Origin: Cryptomeria japonica | Taxonomy: Eukaryota > Streptophyta > Pinopsida > Cupressales > Cupressaceae | Direction: 5' to 3' | DNA length: 64,000 nucleotides | NCBI RefSeq assembly: GCF_030272615.1 | Contig: NC_081415.1 | Coordinates: 267,085,425 to 267,149,424, forward strand | Shown: positions 34,855 through 45,655 of the stretch, one piece after another | Position numbering within the stretch: position 1 is the stretch's first letter | Layout of the letters: each line of letters starts with the position of its first letter | Translations under genes and position numbers: made by a program | Notes under the pieces: model-generated | Databases searched by the model: none | The model's input: only the letters and a program-made list of their open reading frames with translations | Told to the model about the DNA's origin: nothing

Positions 34855-37377
34855 TGTTGGACACAAGATGCCACTAAGAGGGGGGTGAATCAGTTTTTTC
34901 CAAATTCCTAACCCTTATGAGTACCGATTAACATCCTACTACCTAGTATCCTTGCAGATAAGATAAACCAAGACAATGCAATGCAAACATACACAAGGGC
35001 ACATCACATGACACCAATATTTAGGAGGAAAACCCAAGATGGGAAAAGCCTCAATGATAAATGCTACTAGAGTCTACTGCTCCAATCCAGCCTCACAATA
35101 AAAATTTGATTACAATGTTTAGGGCACCAACCCAAGGAGCACCAACCCTTGATTTAGGGCACTAACCCTTGATTTAGGGCACCAACCCAAGGAGCTACAA
35201 CCCTTATAGAGAGCACAAACTCAATGACCACAATACATGATATCATAATAAAAGTAATAGCCCGGTTACAAATGAGTTATGCAACCACTTATGAACAATC
35301 TCTCTACTGGTTTACTATTCTCTATCGATTACCTTCTACTCTACTTTTTGCCTGTTCTCACTCAGTCTTATTCACTGCTGCCACCTTTTGTCTCTATTGC
35401 TCTCTTGTCAGCTCAGGCTCTTTTGGTTGTTCATTTGATAGACTCTGCACTTAACTACCAGTTACTCAGCTTACCGATTTACCCCTGCCCTGTTCATTGC
35501 CTAATGAATCTTCTCTGCCACACTCGCACACAACTGCTTCACTCTGAGAAATCTTCATGCTGGTTCTAACACCACCGATTGTCTTCACTACTGCACTTTT
35601 GTAGTTTACCAGTTAAACCTCTGTTGAACCCTTGCACCAGTTGCATCACTCTCGTCGGTTGAACTCTTCAACCCGATTCTCTCACACACTCAGTCTCTTC
35701 TCAAATCAATGTTGAACATTTTACTGAAAATGATTCTCTTCACTTCTTCACTTTCTCATCCAACATCAACTTGAATCCTATCTTTGGCCTGCATACTTAT
35801 ACATGATTTTTCTCGCCAAAAACCAATTCAAACTTCAGGCGGTTAGGGTTTCTTCATCGACCTCAAGGCAAGCCAAATGCAATCAAATCTCCTTCCAGAG
35901 ATCGACCACTTGCAACAAATCAATCAAGCTTTGCCAATCTCGTAGCTTCCAATACACATTTGCTAAGTTTAGCAAACATGACTTTGTCCCTTGACCTACT
36001 TTTGTTAATCATATTGAATGATCCCTTAGTTGCCTTCTCCAGGTCAGATTTGCAACTGGATATCCTTCCTTGGTCATAGAATCACGCAGACCTTCATTCT
36101 TCATCAAGCCACAAACCTCTGTTGCACAACCCATGAATCACATAGTCGACATACATATAGACCTGCCACCATCTACCTCGCCGAAAGACACTTTACCTAC
36201 ACACCATGCCGACCTGTGCATGCATGCTTTCCACTTCAACTCCACATGGCATTATTATTGGTATCCATCTCAGCTAGACCTTTGTGTCAGTTTGGACAGG
36301 ATCACCAACCAACCCCATAACGGGTTCCTCCACGGCTTACAAACCCTGTCAGTTATACCCTAACCGCTCTGTCATCAACATTGCACCTTTATTCTCTTCC
36401 AGTGGAACACCTTCATCGGTCATCACTCTTGCCAAGACACCTCATGCACCTTGTCAGCTTTACCGGTGGACATACTTACCAATAACCACTTTGATGGTAC
36501 CATGTCATCAACCTTCAACTATTTCCTTTAGAGGAATCTGCATTCTGGTTGCACTCTTTATCTATAGCTACTCAACCTTTCCTTTTTCTTCATCAACCCG
36601 GACATCATCTCAACCGATTTGTCAAGGAGACAAACCCATCAGTTCTTTACTCTTCCTTTTATGTCCCAATACCTCATTATGCCTTCTTTGTCAGTCTAGT
36701 GCATATTTTTGATTTCATGCACTTGAGGTATATTTGTGATTCACTGGTAGATCCGGTGTGAGCCTTCAATCACCTGCATTTAACTCTTTTGTCTTATCTC
36801 GGAGAACTATGATGCACTCCTTGCATAATAGGAGATAAGATCCACTTACGGGTGGGAGTGGATCCTTTTCATCTGCATTCTACATTGCACCAATGTGGCT
36901 TCCCTATTTGAGCAACATATCTTCAAACAAGCACATGTGATCTAGTTTGGGCACTCTCACTATCAGTCTTCGCTTCATCCGGTGGGAGTCCTATTGTTTC
37001 TCATCCGCATAGCATACTGGTGACCTGCACATACTTCACTTCTGGTGTTGATGTGATTTAGGTAACATTCTCCTTCTTCATCAAAATCAACTAACCAACA
37101 TCTTTCTCTCTTGTTGGTTGGCCACAATGCATTGCCAACCCGTCACTTGTCAGTCTACAGTCCATATCTTTAACATAGGTCAACACTAACATGTGTACCA
37201 GTGACTCCAATGGCCATTTTGCTAGATGACATCAATCTTCCTTACCGGTTACCTTCTTAGCTAGATGACATCAATGGTACCATTTCCGGTATTCATCAAT
37301 GACAACACAACACATAAATCTCCCATACCGGTTGCCATCCTATACCAGTTGACATCAATGACAACACAATGCCAACA
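34855..37377 (-). repeat. Right LTR of D (5' LTR)
   Basis: This 2523-bp LTR ends ATGCCAACA before the AATAT duplication. It carries a small tandem block (35120-35200, units of GGGCACCAACCC/TTGATTTA) absent from the left copy. Confidence 0.92.
35791..35801 (-). promoter_or_regulatory. TATA box in the 5' LTR of D
   Basis: The minus strand reads TATAAGTATGC. The left LTR copy near 30055 reads TATATGTATGC. Confidence 0.5.
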
Positions 37378-37382
37378 AATAT

Positions 37383-37470
37383 ATCAAGATCAACCAAGGA
37401 GAGATATACAATAGTAGTTTTTAAATATCATTACACCCACCTATGATAGTTCCAATGTGTTTATAGCTAG
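37383..37470 (+). pseudogene. Gypsy Gag of I, second fragment
   Basis: Between D and LINE J lies an 88-base gag piece with the reading YQDQPRRDIQ, then ITPTYDSSNVFIA. It ends at TTATAGCTAG (37461-37470). Joined to 52465 it continues RAWL and LDIDFSLNPMYEDEMIDF, a typical gypsy capsid segment, in the same frame. Confidence 0.75.
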
Positions 37471-37633
37471 GGGCTTTGCAAGTGGATTCTTGATCTGTAA
37501 AGGCTAGTGTCGCTTGAGCGAGGATTTTCTCATTGCGGGTCAAGGTCTGGCCTTTCAGCCTCTCCTTCCCGCTTCCATGTGCTACGCATTTATTTCGCAA
37601 CATTTATTGTCTTTTAGCATTGATTGATTCCTT
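37471..37633 (+). promoter_or_regulatory. 5' untranslated region of LINE J
   Basis: It is richer in G+C than its surroundings (for example GTCGCTTGAGCGAGG near 37510), as expected of a LINE 5' region with an internal promoter. Confidence 0.45.
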
Positions 37634-39340
37634 TTATGGCCCATGAGTCCCCTGTCCATGGGCATTTGGGGGATGTTGACTCTGATGACCAAGATGCGCC
37701 CGAAGGGAATTAATTCAAGGACACATTAGTGGAGAAGCAAGCACTTCCAAAGAACGTAGCGTTCATCCTACAACCTATGGAACCCAACGGTGATGATGGC
37801 AGAGCAAGAATTAAGTGTTCTACCTTTGATAAACTCACTATTAAACCTAATGAGCATATGTTCAAGGCAATAGCGGATGAAAAGAATAGGCTTAGGGAAT
37901 ATGCTATATTTCTTTCTGTATTGGATACCAACAAGTTTCCCTCTCGTAATTACATGAATTCTTGGCTTTAGAGTATTTCGGTTAATATATTTGGCTTTGT
38001 ATATTCTTTTTGTAGAATGGTTCAAAAGGGCTTATTTATAATTTTTTTTAAAAACCCTAATCATTAAAAGGAAATTGTTAAGTGGTTGTTAAAAGACAAT
38101 TTTAGAATGTTGGCCAAGGCTTCTTTAGAGTCCGAGGTTGGTCTCCTAATGCTAATAGTAACGAGGTTCTTGCACTTTCATTCCCTAGATAGGTATCTAT
38201 ACATAATGTCCCCCTGTATCTCTGGCATTTTGTCCCTAAAGCCATGGAAATTTTGGGTAATGTTTTAAGGATCCAGATAATTCCCATTCTATATTACTGC
38301 ACCTTGATACATTGCTATTTCTATCCATTAATCCAGGGAAGGATTTGCCTAGTGCAATTGTCTTTGATCTTGGTAACAAATCAGTCTCTTGTCCTTTGAG
38401 GTTTCTGGGAGGAATCAATGCCTACTTCCTTTGTAGAATGGAAGGACACTTGAGAAAGAATTGCCCTCTTCTGAGAGGTAAAAATAGCAGTCCCCCTATT
38501 GCGACCATTAGCAACCCCCTTAGTTGTCCTCTTGTCTCTGAACCTATCACATCTTATCCTTTTGATGTTGGCTTTTCCTTTGTCTCTGCTTCTCTCTCTT
38601 CACCTACTTCTCCTAGTGTGTCTTCTTCCCCCCTTTTTCCTTTTATTCCCCTCACCCAAGATTCAGCCTCGTGCCCTAGAGACTCAAGATGTATTATGAG
38701 GGTGTGTCATTTCTCAGAACCTTGAATGCTCAACAACTTACCTTTTAAAAGATTAATAATATTTCTACTATGAAGAAGAGGATTGATAAGTTGTTATATA
38801 TTAATATGGATTAGAGTAATGTTTCCCCTCATGATTACCTCTCTGGAAAGGATGTTAGTGGCACCATGGACAACATGGCCTCCAACACTAGTAGGAGTGA
38901 AGAGGTGCCTACTAGGGGGGAGACACTTGTGGATTCATCAAGGGTATCTTGCGATTATCTTGGTGGTATGAGCAAGGACACATATGAGGAGTTTTTTGTT
39001 ATCAAGAAAGCCTTTGATCCAAAGGTCCCTGCAATTGATGTTATTCTTAGTGTTAAGCCCTCAAGTGCCCCTCCCTTTAGACTTCCCTCCAATTTTGTTA
39101 ATGTTGTAGATTATGTTGGATGTGATAACACTCATACCCTTGGTAGGGAAGGTAAGGAGGTAGTGGATGGAGAAGGGGAGAATAGGATTAATGATGATAA
39201 GGACAAACCTGAAAAGATAGATAAATGGGCTATAGTCCCCTATAAAGGAGAAACTACAATAGAAGTTTTAGAGGATGCCATGGTAGAAATTAGATCCTTA
39301 AAGCCAAAGTTAAAAGGGAGAAACATAACACTTGGCCAGT
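37634..39340 (+). pseudogene. LINE J ORF1 (DUF4283-like plus zinc knuckle), broken
   Basis: It begins at the ATG near 37640 (MAHESPVHGHLGDVDSDDQD). An N-terminal piece at 37729-37971 includes KCSTFDKLTIKPNEHMFKAI. The DUF4283-like core (about 38040-38400) is frameshifted, with ILSLKPWKFWVMF at 38230-38268. A knuckle near 38418-38460 reads YFLCRMEGHLRKNC, with the first Cys replaced by Tyr. A Ser/Pro-rich linker (38500-38700) and an acidic C-terminal frame (38866-39342, 158 codons) follow. Family role: RNA-binding protein of the LINE particle. Confidence 0.75.
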
Positions 39341-40091
39341 AAGAAACCTTTAACCTCCCCTCTTGGGGCAGACCAAGTGGTTGAGTTCAAGAAAAAGAGA
39401 GGTAGAACCAATGGGTCCACATCTAAAAATATTGTCAAACCTTGCCAAAGTAATCACTTGCCCAAATTTTATAAAATGTTTAGGGCACCAATGGACATCT
39501 CTTGTTAAATTTTAGATGGATCTGAATTGTGTTGCTTGGAATGTAAGGGGATTGGAGTCCCCAGACAAGAAGTATGTGGTTAAGAGGTTCTTGAAGACGA
39601 AAAAGAATGTTGATCTATCCTATTGCTTCAAGAGATAAAATCTGTAAAATTGTCACTTGATATTAATCTAAAATGTATATGGAGGGATTCGGAGCATTTT
39701 GTCATAAAGCACCCTAAAGGGAAAGGTGGGGCTGCCATATTTATATGTAGCAAGTCGACCAAGTTTGTTAGGAGATGGGGTATCTCTTTGTGTATTAGAG
39801 TAGTGTGGATTATTTTGAACTACAAGGAGAAAGAGTTTGGAATTTCTTCTATTTATGCCCCTAATGATCATAGAGAGTGGCTGGAGCTCTAGAAGTGGCT
39901 AGCTTAGATGGAGGGTGTTCCCTAGATCTTTGTGTTACAAATGCAGTTATCGTTGCACCAAAAGATAGACCTATTAATGTCTGATACAACCACAAGACTT
40001 ATAGAATCTAGAAGGGGCAGTTAAGCCATGTCACAAACCTGAGCGTTGTGCTGCATATCACAAGGAGACCAAGGGCACACACCTTGCAACA

Positions 40092-40100
40092 ATCCCCCCC
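40092..40100 (-). promoter_or_regulatory. Polypurine tract of TRIM K
   Basis: ATCCCCCCC on the plus strand, that is GGGGGGGAT on the element strand, abuts the 3' LTR. Confidence 0.85.
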
Positions 40101-40132
40101 AATGCAAGCGAAGGGTTTGAACCTATGACCAA

Positions 40133-40144
40133 GCTCTAATACCA
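40133..40144 (-). promoter_or_regulatory. Primer-binding site of TRIM K
   Basis: The minus strand reads TGGTATTAGAGC, one change from the tRNA-Met site, two bases from the 5' LTR. Confidence 0.88.
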
Positions 40145-40650
40145 CTTGTTACAAGTGCAGTTGTCGTTGCACCAAAAGATCAACCTATTAATGTCTGATA
40201 CAACCTCTAGATTTATAGAATCCATAGGAGGCGGTTAAGCCATGTCACAAACCCGAGTGTTGCGTTGCACAACACAAAGAGACCAAGTGTCCACACCTTG
40301 CAACACTTTGGTGGCAATTTTAACATGGTTGAACACACCCAAGATAAGGTAGAGGACTTAGATTTGAATGGAAGCCAAACAATTTTTTTTTGGTATAGAT
40401 TGGTTAATAAGCTTAGGTTGCTTGAACCTCTGGCTAGTGCTAAGAAAGTTGAATACAAAGATATTTGTCACACATGGTGAAAATTTCAATAGGTAAGCAA
40501 GAGGATATACAGTAGATTGGATAGGTTCTACTTCAAAAAGGACTGAATTTGTGTGAAGAGGGATGGAAGTGGTTGTAGTGTGAAAGTGATCCCCTATACT
40601 CTATTTGATCATTATCCCATTCATGCCTCATTTTTTTTCAAGGTTGCCCG

Positions 40651-40672
40651 CCCCCCTCCCCCCCCCCCCCCC
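40651..40672. repeat. Poly-C run
   Basis: CCCCCCTCC followed by C only, inside the LINE endonuclease. It is prone to length error or slippage. Confidence 0.95.
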
Positions 40673-40925
40673 TTGCCTCCTGTTGTGAGGGATTTTTTTT
40701 TCTTAATACCAAGCTACTGGACGATGAGAATGTTGGCTATGCCTCATACATTATTAGGCAAGTTAATTGTTGGAAGCCTAGGTTGAATGGTTCTAAGGAC
40801 AAATGAAGTTAGAATGTTCAAAGTTGGAAGATTCCTTATTCAGACTATAGGGATAAAGAAAGATAAGGATGCAACAAAGTTGGAAACTGAGAAGCATAAT
40901 AGGCTTTTTTTTGTTGAAGATACTA

Positions 40926-42010
40926 TTAGGACCCGAAGGCAATTGAGAGGGGGGGGTGAATCAGTTGTCTATTAATTTCAACCTAAATATAACTTAATCA
41001 AACTTGACACATAATACTGGTAAACCAAACTTAATGCCGGTTAATAGATTAACAGTTAATATCAATACCGGTGAAACTTAATGCATGGAACAGAAAGAGA
41101 AACAACATCCACAACACATAACACAAAGATTTGTACGTGGAAACCTTGTAAGGGGAAAAAACATAGTGGGAAACCTTACCCACAATCAAATGATACTACT
41201 GCAGATAGTATGCATATACAAATGGGGTCTGCACATGTAGAAAGGCCAACCCCCTAGAGCTCATTGCTCAATCAAAAAATAGGAGTCACACTGACTACAA
41301 TTGGATGATTAAATTCAATGATAATGTACTGCTCAAAGTAGCATCTCCAATGCTGGATTCAGTACCGGTTAAGCTTTGATAATCACTTTCAAACCTTCCT
41401 TGAACCTTCTCTATGGTCTACTCATATGATCTTCAATATTCGCACATTCCATGTTACAAAACCTTATACCATATACCGTTATCTTCCTTCTCCCTTATTA
41501 CATCATCTCACAAATGAGATCTTACATATATACCAAAACCTAAGACTAAATGTGTAGGTCATCTAATAAAGAATATTACAATTAAATCAATTACAGATAA
41601 GTCAAGATGTGATGCATCATGTCAGCTTGATACAATTACAACAATATCCAATTGATTAAATCATCTCCATAACGTGTCATGCTGATCTGGAATAGATAAT
41701 GCATGTCAGTCCATAACCTAGACCAATTTGTTGGTAACAAAAAATATGTCAACCTGATTAGACCAATAGCCAAACCACCAAAACCAAGTGTCCAAACCAT
41801 GTCTTTGAAATAACCAAGTGATCTCTAGATGATAACAAGTCATCCTCAGTGCCGGTGAATAATATAACCTGCCGGTGAGTGGTATATTGGTGACTGTGCA
41901 TAAGTCATTGAACTTGCCGGTGAACATAACCAAAGATCTCCAGAAGGATAAGTGTTGATAAGTGTTGACATCAATGACAAAACCAATGCAACACATCCAT
42001 AATACCAACA
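40926..42010 (-). repeat. Single remaining LTR of E
   Basis: It ends ATACCAACA before the purine tract (plus-strand CTCACCCTTTGG). It carries a hairpin at 40940-40967 and three GCCGGTGA motifs at about 41852-41930. The second LTR is deleted. Confidence 0.7.
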
Positions 42011-42384
42011 ATCTCACCCTTTGGCATTGATGGCAACATAAGATGGAAAACATCTAAGTGCCAAAATAGAATGCCAAAAACCAAAAACCAACAATCTCCA
42101 TAATAGATCAATACCAGAAATCAAAATACAAATGCAGAGAGTATATATCAGTCCCCCAATAAATTAGCTCTCTCCAAAGGATAATGTTTTTCCATAGATA
42201 TCTCTCCCCCTTTGACATCAAATTCCAAAGCAATATAAATACCAGATACAACCAATTCATAGAAACAATTACAATAACCAATTGTTATATCCAACTACTC
42301 CCCCTAAGAAGTAGCTCTCCTCCATCAAAGCCGGAAAAAGGTTTCTCTGTAAATTCTATCAATTTGATGCCAATCATCAACTAT

Positions 42385-43139
42385 CTAAGTCTCTACCGGT
42401 AAGGGTATAACCCCAAGCTGCTCTTTGAGATATTCAAAAGTTTCCTTAGGCAAAGGCTTGGTAAAGATATCTGCAATCTTTTCTTTAGTATTCACATAAA
42501 CCAATCTCACTTCTTTTTCTTCAACAATCTCTTTTAGAAGGTTATATTTGATAGAAACATGTTTATTTTTAGAGTGAAATACCGGATTCTTAGATATATC
42601 AATTGCTGTCAAATTATCACAGTAAATGATTATAGGTTCTTTGCATTTTACCTTTATGTCCTTCAACATTTGCTTTATCCATAATACCTGAGTATAATTA
42701 GTTGTTGCTGCAACATATTCTGATTCTGCTATTGATAATGATGTACTTGCTCAACCATGAAATCAATCTGCTACTAAGAAAGAATGCCTTGCCGATGGTG
42801 CTATTTTTGTCATCTACATCTCTTTCCCAATTTTCATTGGTGTATGCACATAAATCAAAATTTTCATCTTTAGGATACCATAAACCAAGATTTGTTGTGC
42901 CTTGTAGATACCAGAAAATCCTTTTCACTGATGATTCATGATTTTCTCTAGGATTACACTGAAATCTTGAAACAATACACACTACATTCATTATATCAGG
43001 TCTCGTTTGTGTCAAATACAGTAAACCTCCAATCATAGATTTGTATCTTGTCAGATTAATTGGAGATGAATCATCCTTTAATGACAATTTATCAGTTGTA
43101 GTCATAGGAGTACTTACCAGTTTAGAGTTTTCCATACCA
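42385..43139 (-). pseudogene. E: end of RT and RNase H of a copia Pol
   Basis: Two minus frames, 43135-42698 and 42669-42385, cover the link after RT (SMIGGLLYLTQTRPDIM), an RNase H region (LCAYTNENWERDVDD) and the C-terminal end (IIYCDNLTAIDISKNPVFHS, IADIFTKPLP). One stop and one frameshift lie between them. The frame ends LGVIPLPVET near 42388. The sequence starts abruptly at the deletion junction near 43139. Confidence 0.88.
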
Positions 43140-44285
43140 AATTAAACTTCCAAACAATTAACTGATAAACCACAACAATGATAAATAAACAAAATAATCA
43201 ACACAACACACAACACCAAGATTTTGACGTGGAAAACCCAATTAAGGGAAAAACCACGGTGGGCACCTACCCACAATAAGATGATACTCTATAGTAGTAT
43301 GTGAAAATATTACAATGGGGAATGCACATGCATTCAGGCTCACTCCCTAGAGCTCACTGCTCAAAAGATATATACCTGGAAGGCTACAATCATCTAGGAA
43401 GTCTCAATGACTTACAATATGACTCAGGCTACAATCCGGAAGAAATAAACTGCAATAATAACATCTACAAATGCCCGATGACAGTTTTGATTAAGCACAG
43501 TTGTCTACCCTGCAACACCAAACTCATCACAACACCTCGCTGAATGATATATCCTTGTTCACATATTTACCTCTCTCTGATAATGCAAACACAATACCAG
43601 CACCTGAATTACATAAGTATATCACCTATATATACAAATCATCAAACTTGATAACAAGATCGGCTAAACCCTCAACCCTTAACTGATAATTACAAAAATT
43701 ACATTACACGATACAACGATCGACCACCAAACCAATATTATGATTTACATTACATAGCATGGACCTAATTCAAATTCCCAAATGATTACATCCACCAAAA
43801 ATCCCGCCAAGATCAACCGCAACACGCTACACCATCAGAAATACTGCATAACACATAAATTATCACCAGTTCAAAGAAATCATCCAAAAATCACTCAATG
43901 ATCAATGCGGATCACCAAAACAAATAGGAAACGATTAGGAAACACCATCAAGCATGTCAAAATCATCCATAACAGTTTCACCATCATCTATTTTCAAATC
44001 TTCATCGGTCAACGTCTCAAAGCTCAAGAACACAACCAATCAACAACTGTCATGAAGAAAGATAACTTGTAGAGAACTAAATCATGAACCATCTGAAACA
44101 AAGATACACAAGATCATCCCAAACAATAATCCAAAATATTAGCACAAGATTTGATCACATCGGAATATACCGGAGGGAATACCAACAAAAACCAATAAAT
44201 AAAGAACTGCAAACTGGATCACAAAACTCACCGGAATAACTCACAGGAATATGTTGACATCAATGACAACAACATATCCTAGCAG

Positions 44286-45043
44286 ACCCAGAGGAGCAAG
44301 AAGACTAGTAAGGGGATAAATAAGGTGAAAAGGAAGATTATTGTCTCTTCTGATGAGGACTTTGAGGTTGACAAAATGAACAAGAACAAGGGTAAGGAGG
44401 AAGATGAAATGCGGGAAGCTGACTATGGGGAGAACCTAAACACTCAGAGAATGCAGAATGAAGATCAAGAGAACAACAAGGGTAATCAAAATGTTAGACA
44501 AGTTGCCATAGGTAATGATAGTATCAAGGGTTTCTGTGAGGTCATAAGAAAAATGGCAAAAGAAATGGGCGACTTGAAGACTGATCTCAATATGATCAAA
44601 AGGGCAACCATAGGTGAGAAGCCTCTTTTTGAAAATGTCAAAGAATTAATGGTGGCTATTAATAAGGCTGAAGCTACTGAGGCAATGGTCAATAAAATTC
44701 TAGAAACGGAAAAGAAGGTGAAGGAGCTGGAATTAACTTGAATGACCTGGTCAATAGAGTGGATAAGATGGAATTAACTATGAAGAAGATTGTTGAGAAA
44801 AATTTCCAAATCCTTAAGGCCACTATTGATCATGTTAACATGCTGATAAACAAATTTGAACATATCAAAGGTAAGGAAGATGAGAAGGAACAAACAGAGA
44901 AGATGGGTCATGAAAAGAGAACAAGGGCCAACACCCGGAAACAAGTGGGCATCAAGGAAAAAGAGCTTGATGATATGAAGAACTTTGTCGTCAATATGAA
45001 TCAGATGGTGGTTCATGTAGAAGAACTCATAAGAAATTTCTAG
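44286..45043 (+). pseudogene. Coiled-coil protein of retroposon L, 5'-truncated
   Basis: The frame is open from the insertion edge (44286), with no certain start codon, through VSSDEDFEVDKMNKN and a Glu/Lys/Asn-rich part to 44741. After a frameshift it continues at 44738-45043. Heptad-like Leu/Ile/Met spacing (for example MAKEMGDLKTDLNMIK, VNRVDKMELTMKKIVEKN) suggests a long coiled coil. The C-terminus is ELIRNF. It could be the ORF1 of a LINE family with a coiled-coil ORF1, or a retrocopied host transcript. There is no zinc knuckle. Confidence 0.55.
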
Positions 45044-45246
45044 TTGTCTCGGTGTTGTCTTTGTGTTGTCCTTTGGCTGTCTTGTGTTGTTCTCTTTGTC
45101 TGTGATCCCTTTTTGTTTTTCTAGGATTTGATCTTTGTATGGGTGTCCAAGCACTATTATTTCTAGTCACTTTAATGCTTTTTCTTTTTCCTGTTATGTA
45201 ATCAAGGTTCTGGGTTCCTCCCAAAAACCTATTTTTAATTAATCAA
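44286..45246 (+). mobile_element. Retroposon L, 5'-truncated, in the LTR of F
   Basis: Perfect 15-bp duplications AACATATCCTAGCAG lie at 44271-44285 and 45247-45261. The other F LTR carries the uninterrupted site (51229-51243), an internal control. The insert ends CCTATTTTTAATTAATCAAAA, similar to the end of retroposon N. A long duplication, an A-rich end and an ORF open at its 5' edge indicate LINE-type target-primed retrotransposition with 5' truncation. Confidence 0.9.
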
Positions 45247-45655
45247 AACATATCCTAGCAGAAGCAATGAACAACCAAATCAAACAATCTCCCAAATAAT
45301 CCAACAATGTCCCCCTTTGGCATTGATGACAACATATGAATGTGAAAAATAGTCAATGCAAAGAATGAATAAATCACCAATAAACTCTTCCTAAGATCAA
45401 GATAGATAAAGCAGTTTTTCACATGATCTCTCTCCCCCTTTGACAACAATGCCAAATATCACCAAATAAAAATCTCTTGTCCTAAAACAGAAACACGAAT
45501 CTCTCTCCCACTAGGATACACAGCCAAATCAATAGAAATCTCATAACTCTCTCTTCAAAACATAGACTACTCCAGCAAAGGAGCAACACCAACTCATCAA
45601 TCCAGATAAAAGAGTAAAGCTTTGAATTCCATCAAATCGATGCAACTCAATGCAT

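Larger units (their letters stand above)
29131..37377 (-). mobile_element. LTR retrotransposon D, gag-only, minus strand
   Basis: D is flanked by AATAT on both sides (29126-29130, 37378-37382). LTRs are 2508 and 2523 bp (29131-31638, 34855-37377). On the minus strand the order is right LTR, primer site, Gag (34782 to about 32840), about 1.2 kb without coding, purine tract, left LTR. There is no protease, integrase or RT in the 3.2-kb interior, so D would depend on a partner, like the TR-GAG non-autonomous elements described in plants. The Gag style and repeated motifs suggest a Sirevirus-like copia relative, by inference. Confidence 0.88.
39933..40305 (-). mobile_element. TRIM K: miniature LTR retrotransposon
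   Basis: K is a 373-bp element with two 159-bp LTRs (39933-40091 and 40147-40305, TGTTACAA...GCAACA), differing at about 20 positions by eye. Perfect duplications CTTTG flank it (39928-39932, 40306-40310). Its 55-bp interior holds only a primer site and a purine tract. It has no coding capacity and must have been mobilised in trans. Removing it restores the LINE endonuclease GGNFN motif. Confidence 0.95.
39515..40925 (+). pseudogene. LINE J ORF2 endonuclease domain, broken
   Basis: ATG 39515 starts MDLNCVAWNVRGL, the apurinic-endonuclease start of LINE ORF2. LLQEIKSVKL (Glu active-site region, about 39622), GKGGAAIFICSKS, and FGISSIYAPND (about 39838) follow. TRIM K then splits it exactly before GGNFNMVEH (from 40310), the GGDFN motif with Asp changed to Asn. 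SRLDRFY and the DHYPIHA motif (40605-40625) complete the domain. A poly-C run at 40651-40672 reads as Pro. Stops and frameshifts are frequent. Confidence 0.85.
40926..43139 (-). mobile_element. Copia element E, truncated, minus strand
   Basis: E keeps only its 3' half: the end of RT, RNase H, 3' untranslated part with purine tracts, and one LTR (about 40915/40926-42010). The left end is uncertain by about 15 bases because the LTR start is blurred against the LINE. It stops at 43138-43142, where the RT text CATACCAAATT passes into the LTR of F, so everything upstream (Gag, protease, integrase, most RT, 5' LTR) is deleted. The protein is close to F and G. Confidence 0.82.
43140..45306 (-). repeat. 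Left (3') LTR of F with insertion L
   Basis: It aligns with 50083-51285 apart from the 961-bp insertion L and one copy of the L target duplication. It ends ATCCAACA before the plus-strand pyrimidine run (45307-45320, ATGTCCCCCTTTGG), the purine tract of F. Confidence 0.88.

Noticed and set aside
30330-36363. Similar open frames in both D LTRs (30330-30683 and 36070-36363) suggesting a conserved protein
   Set aside because: They are the two LTR copies of one element, on the strand opposite to its genes. Many amino-acid changes between them show no sign of protein constraint.
40553-40786. Proline-run protein
   Set aside because: The prolines come from a poly-C slippage run inside the LINE endonuclease frame.
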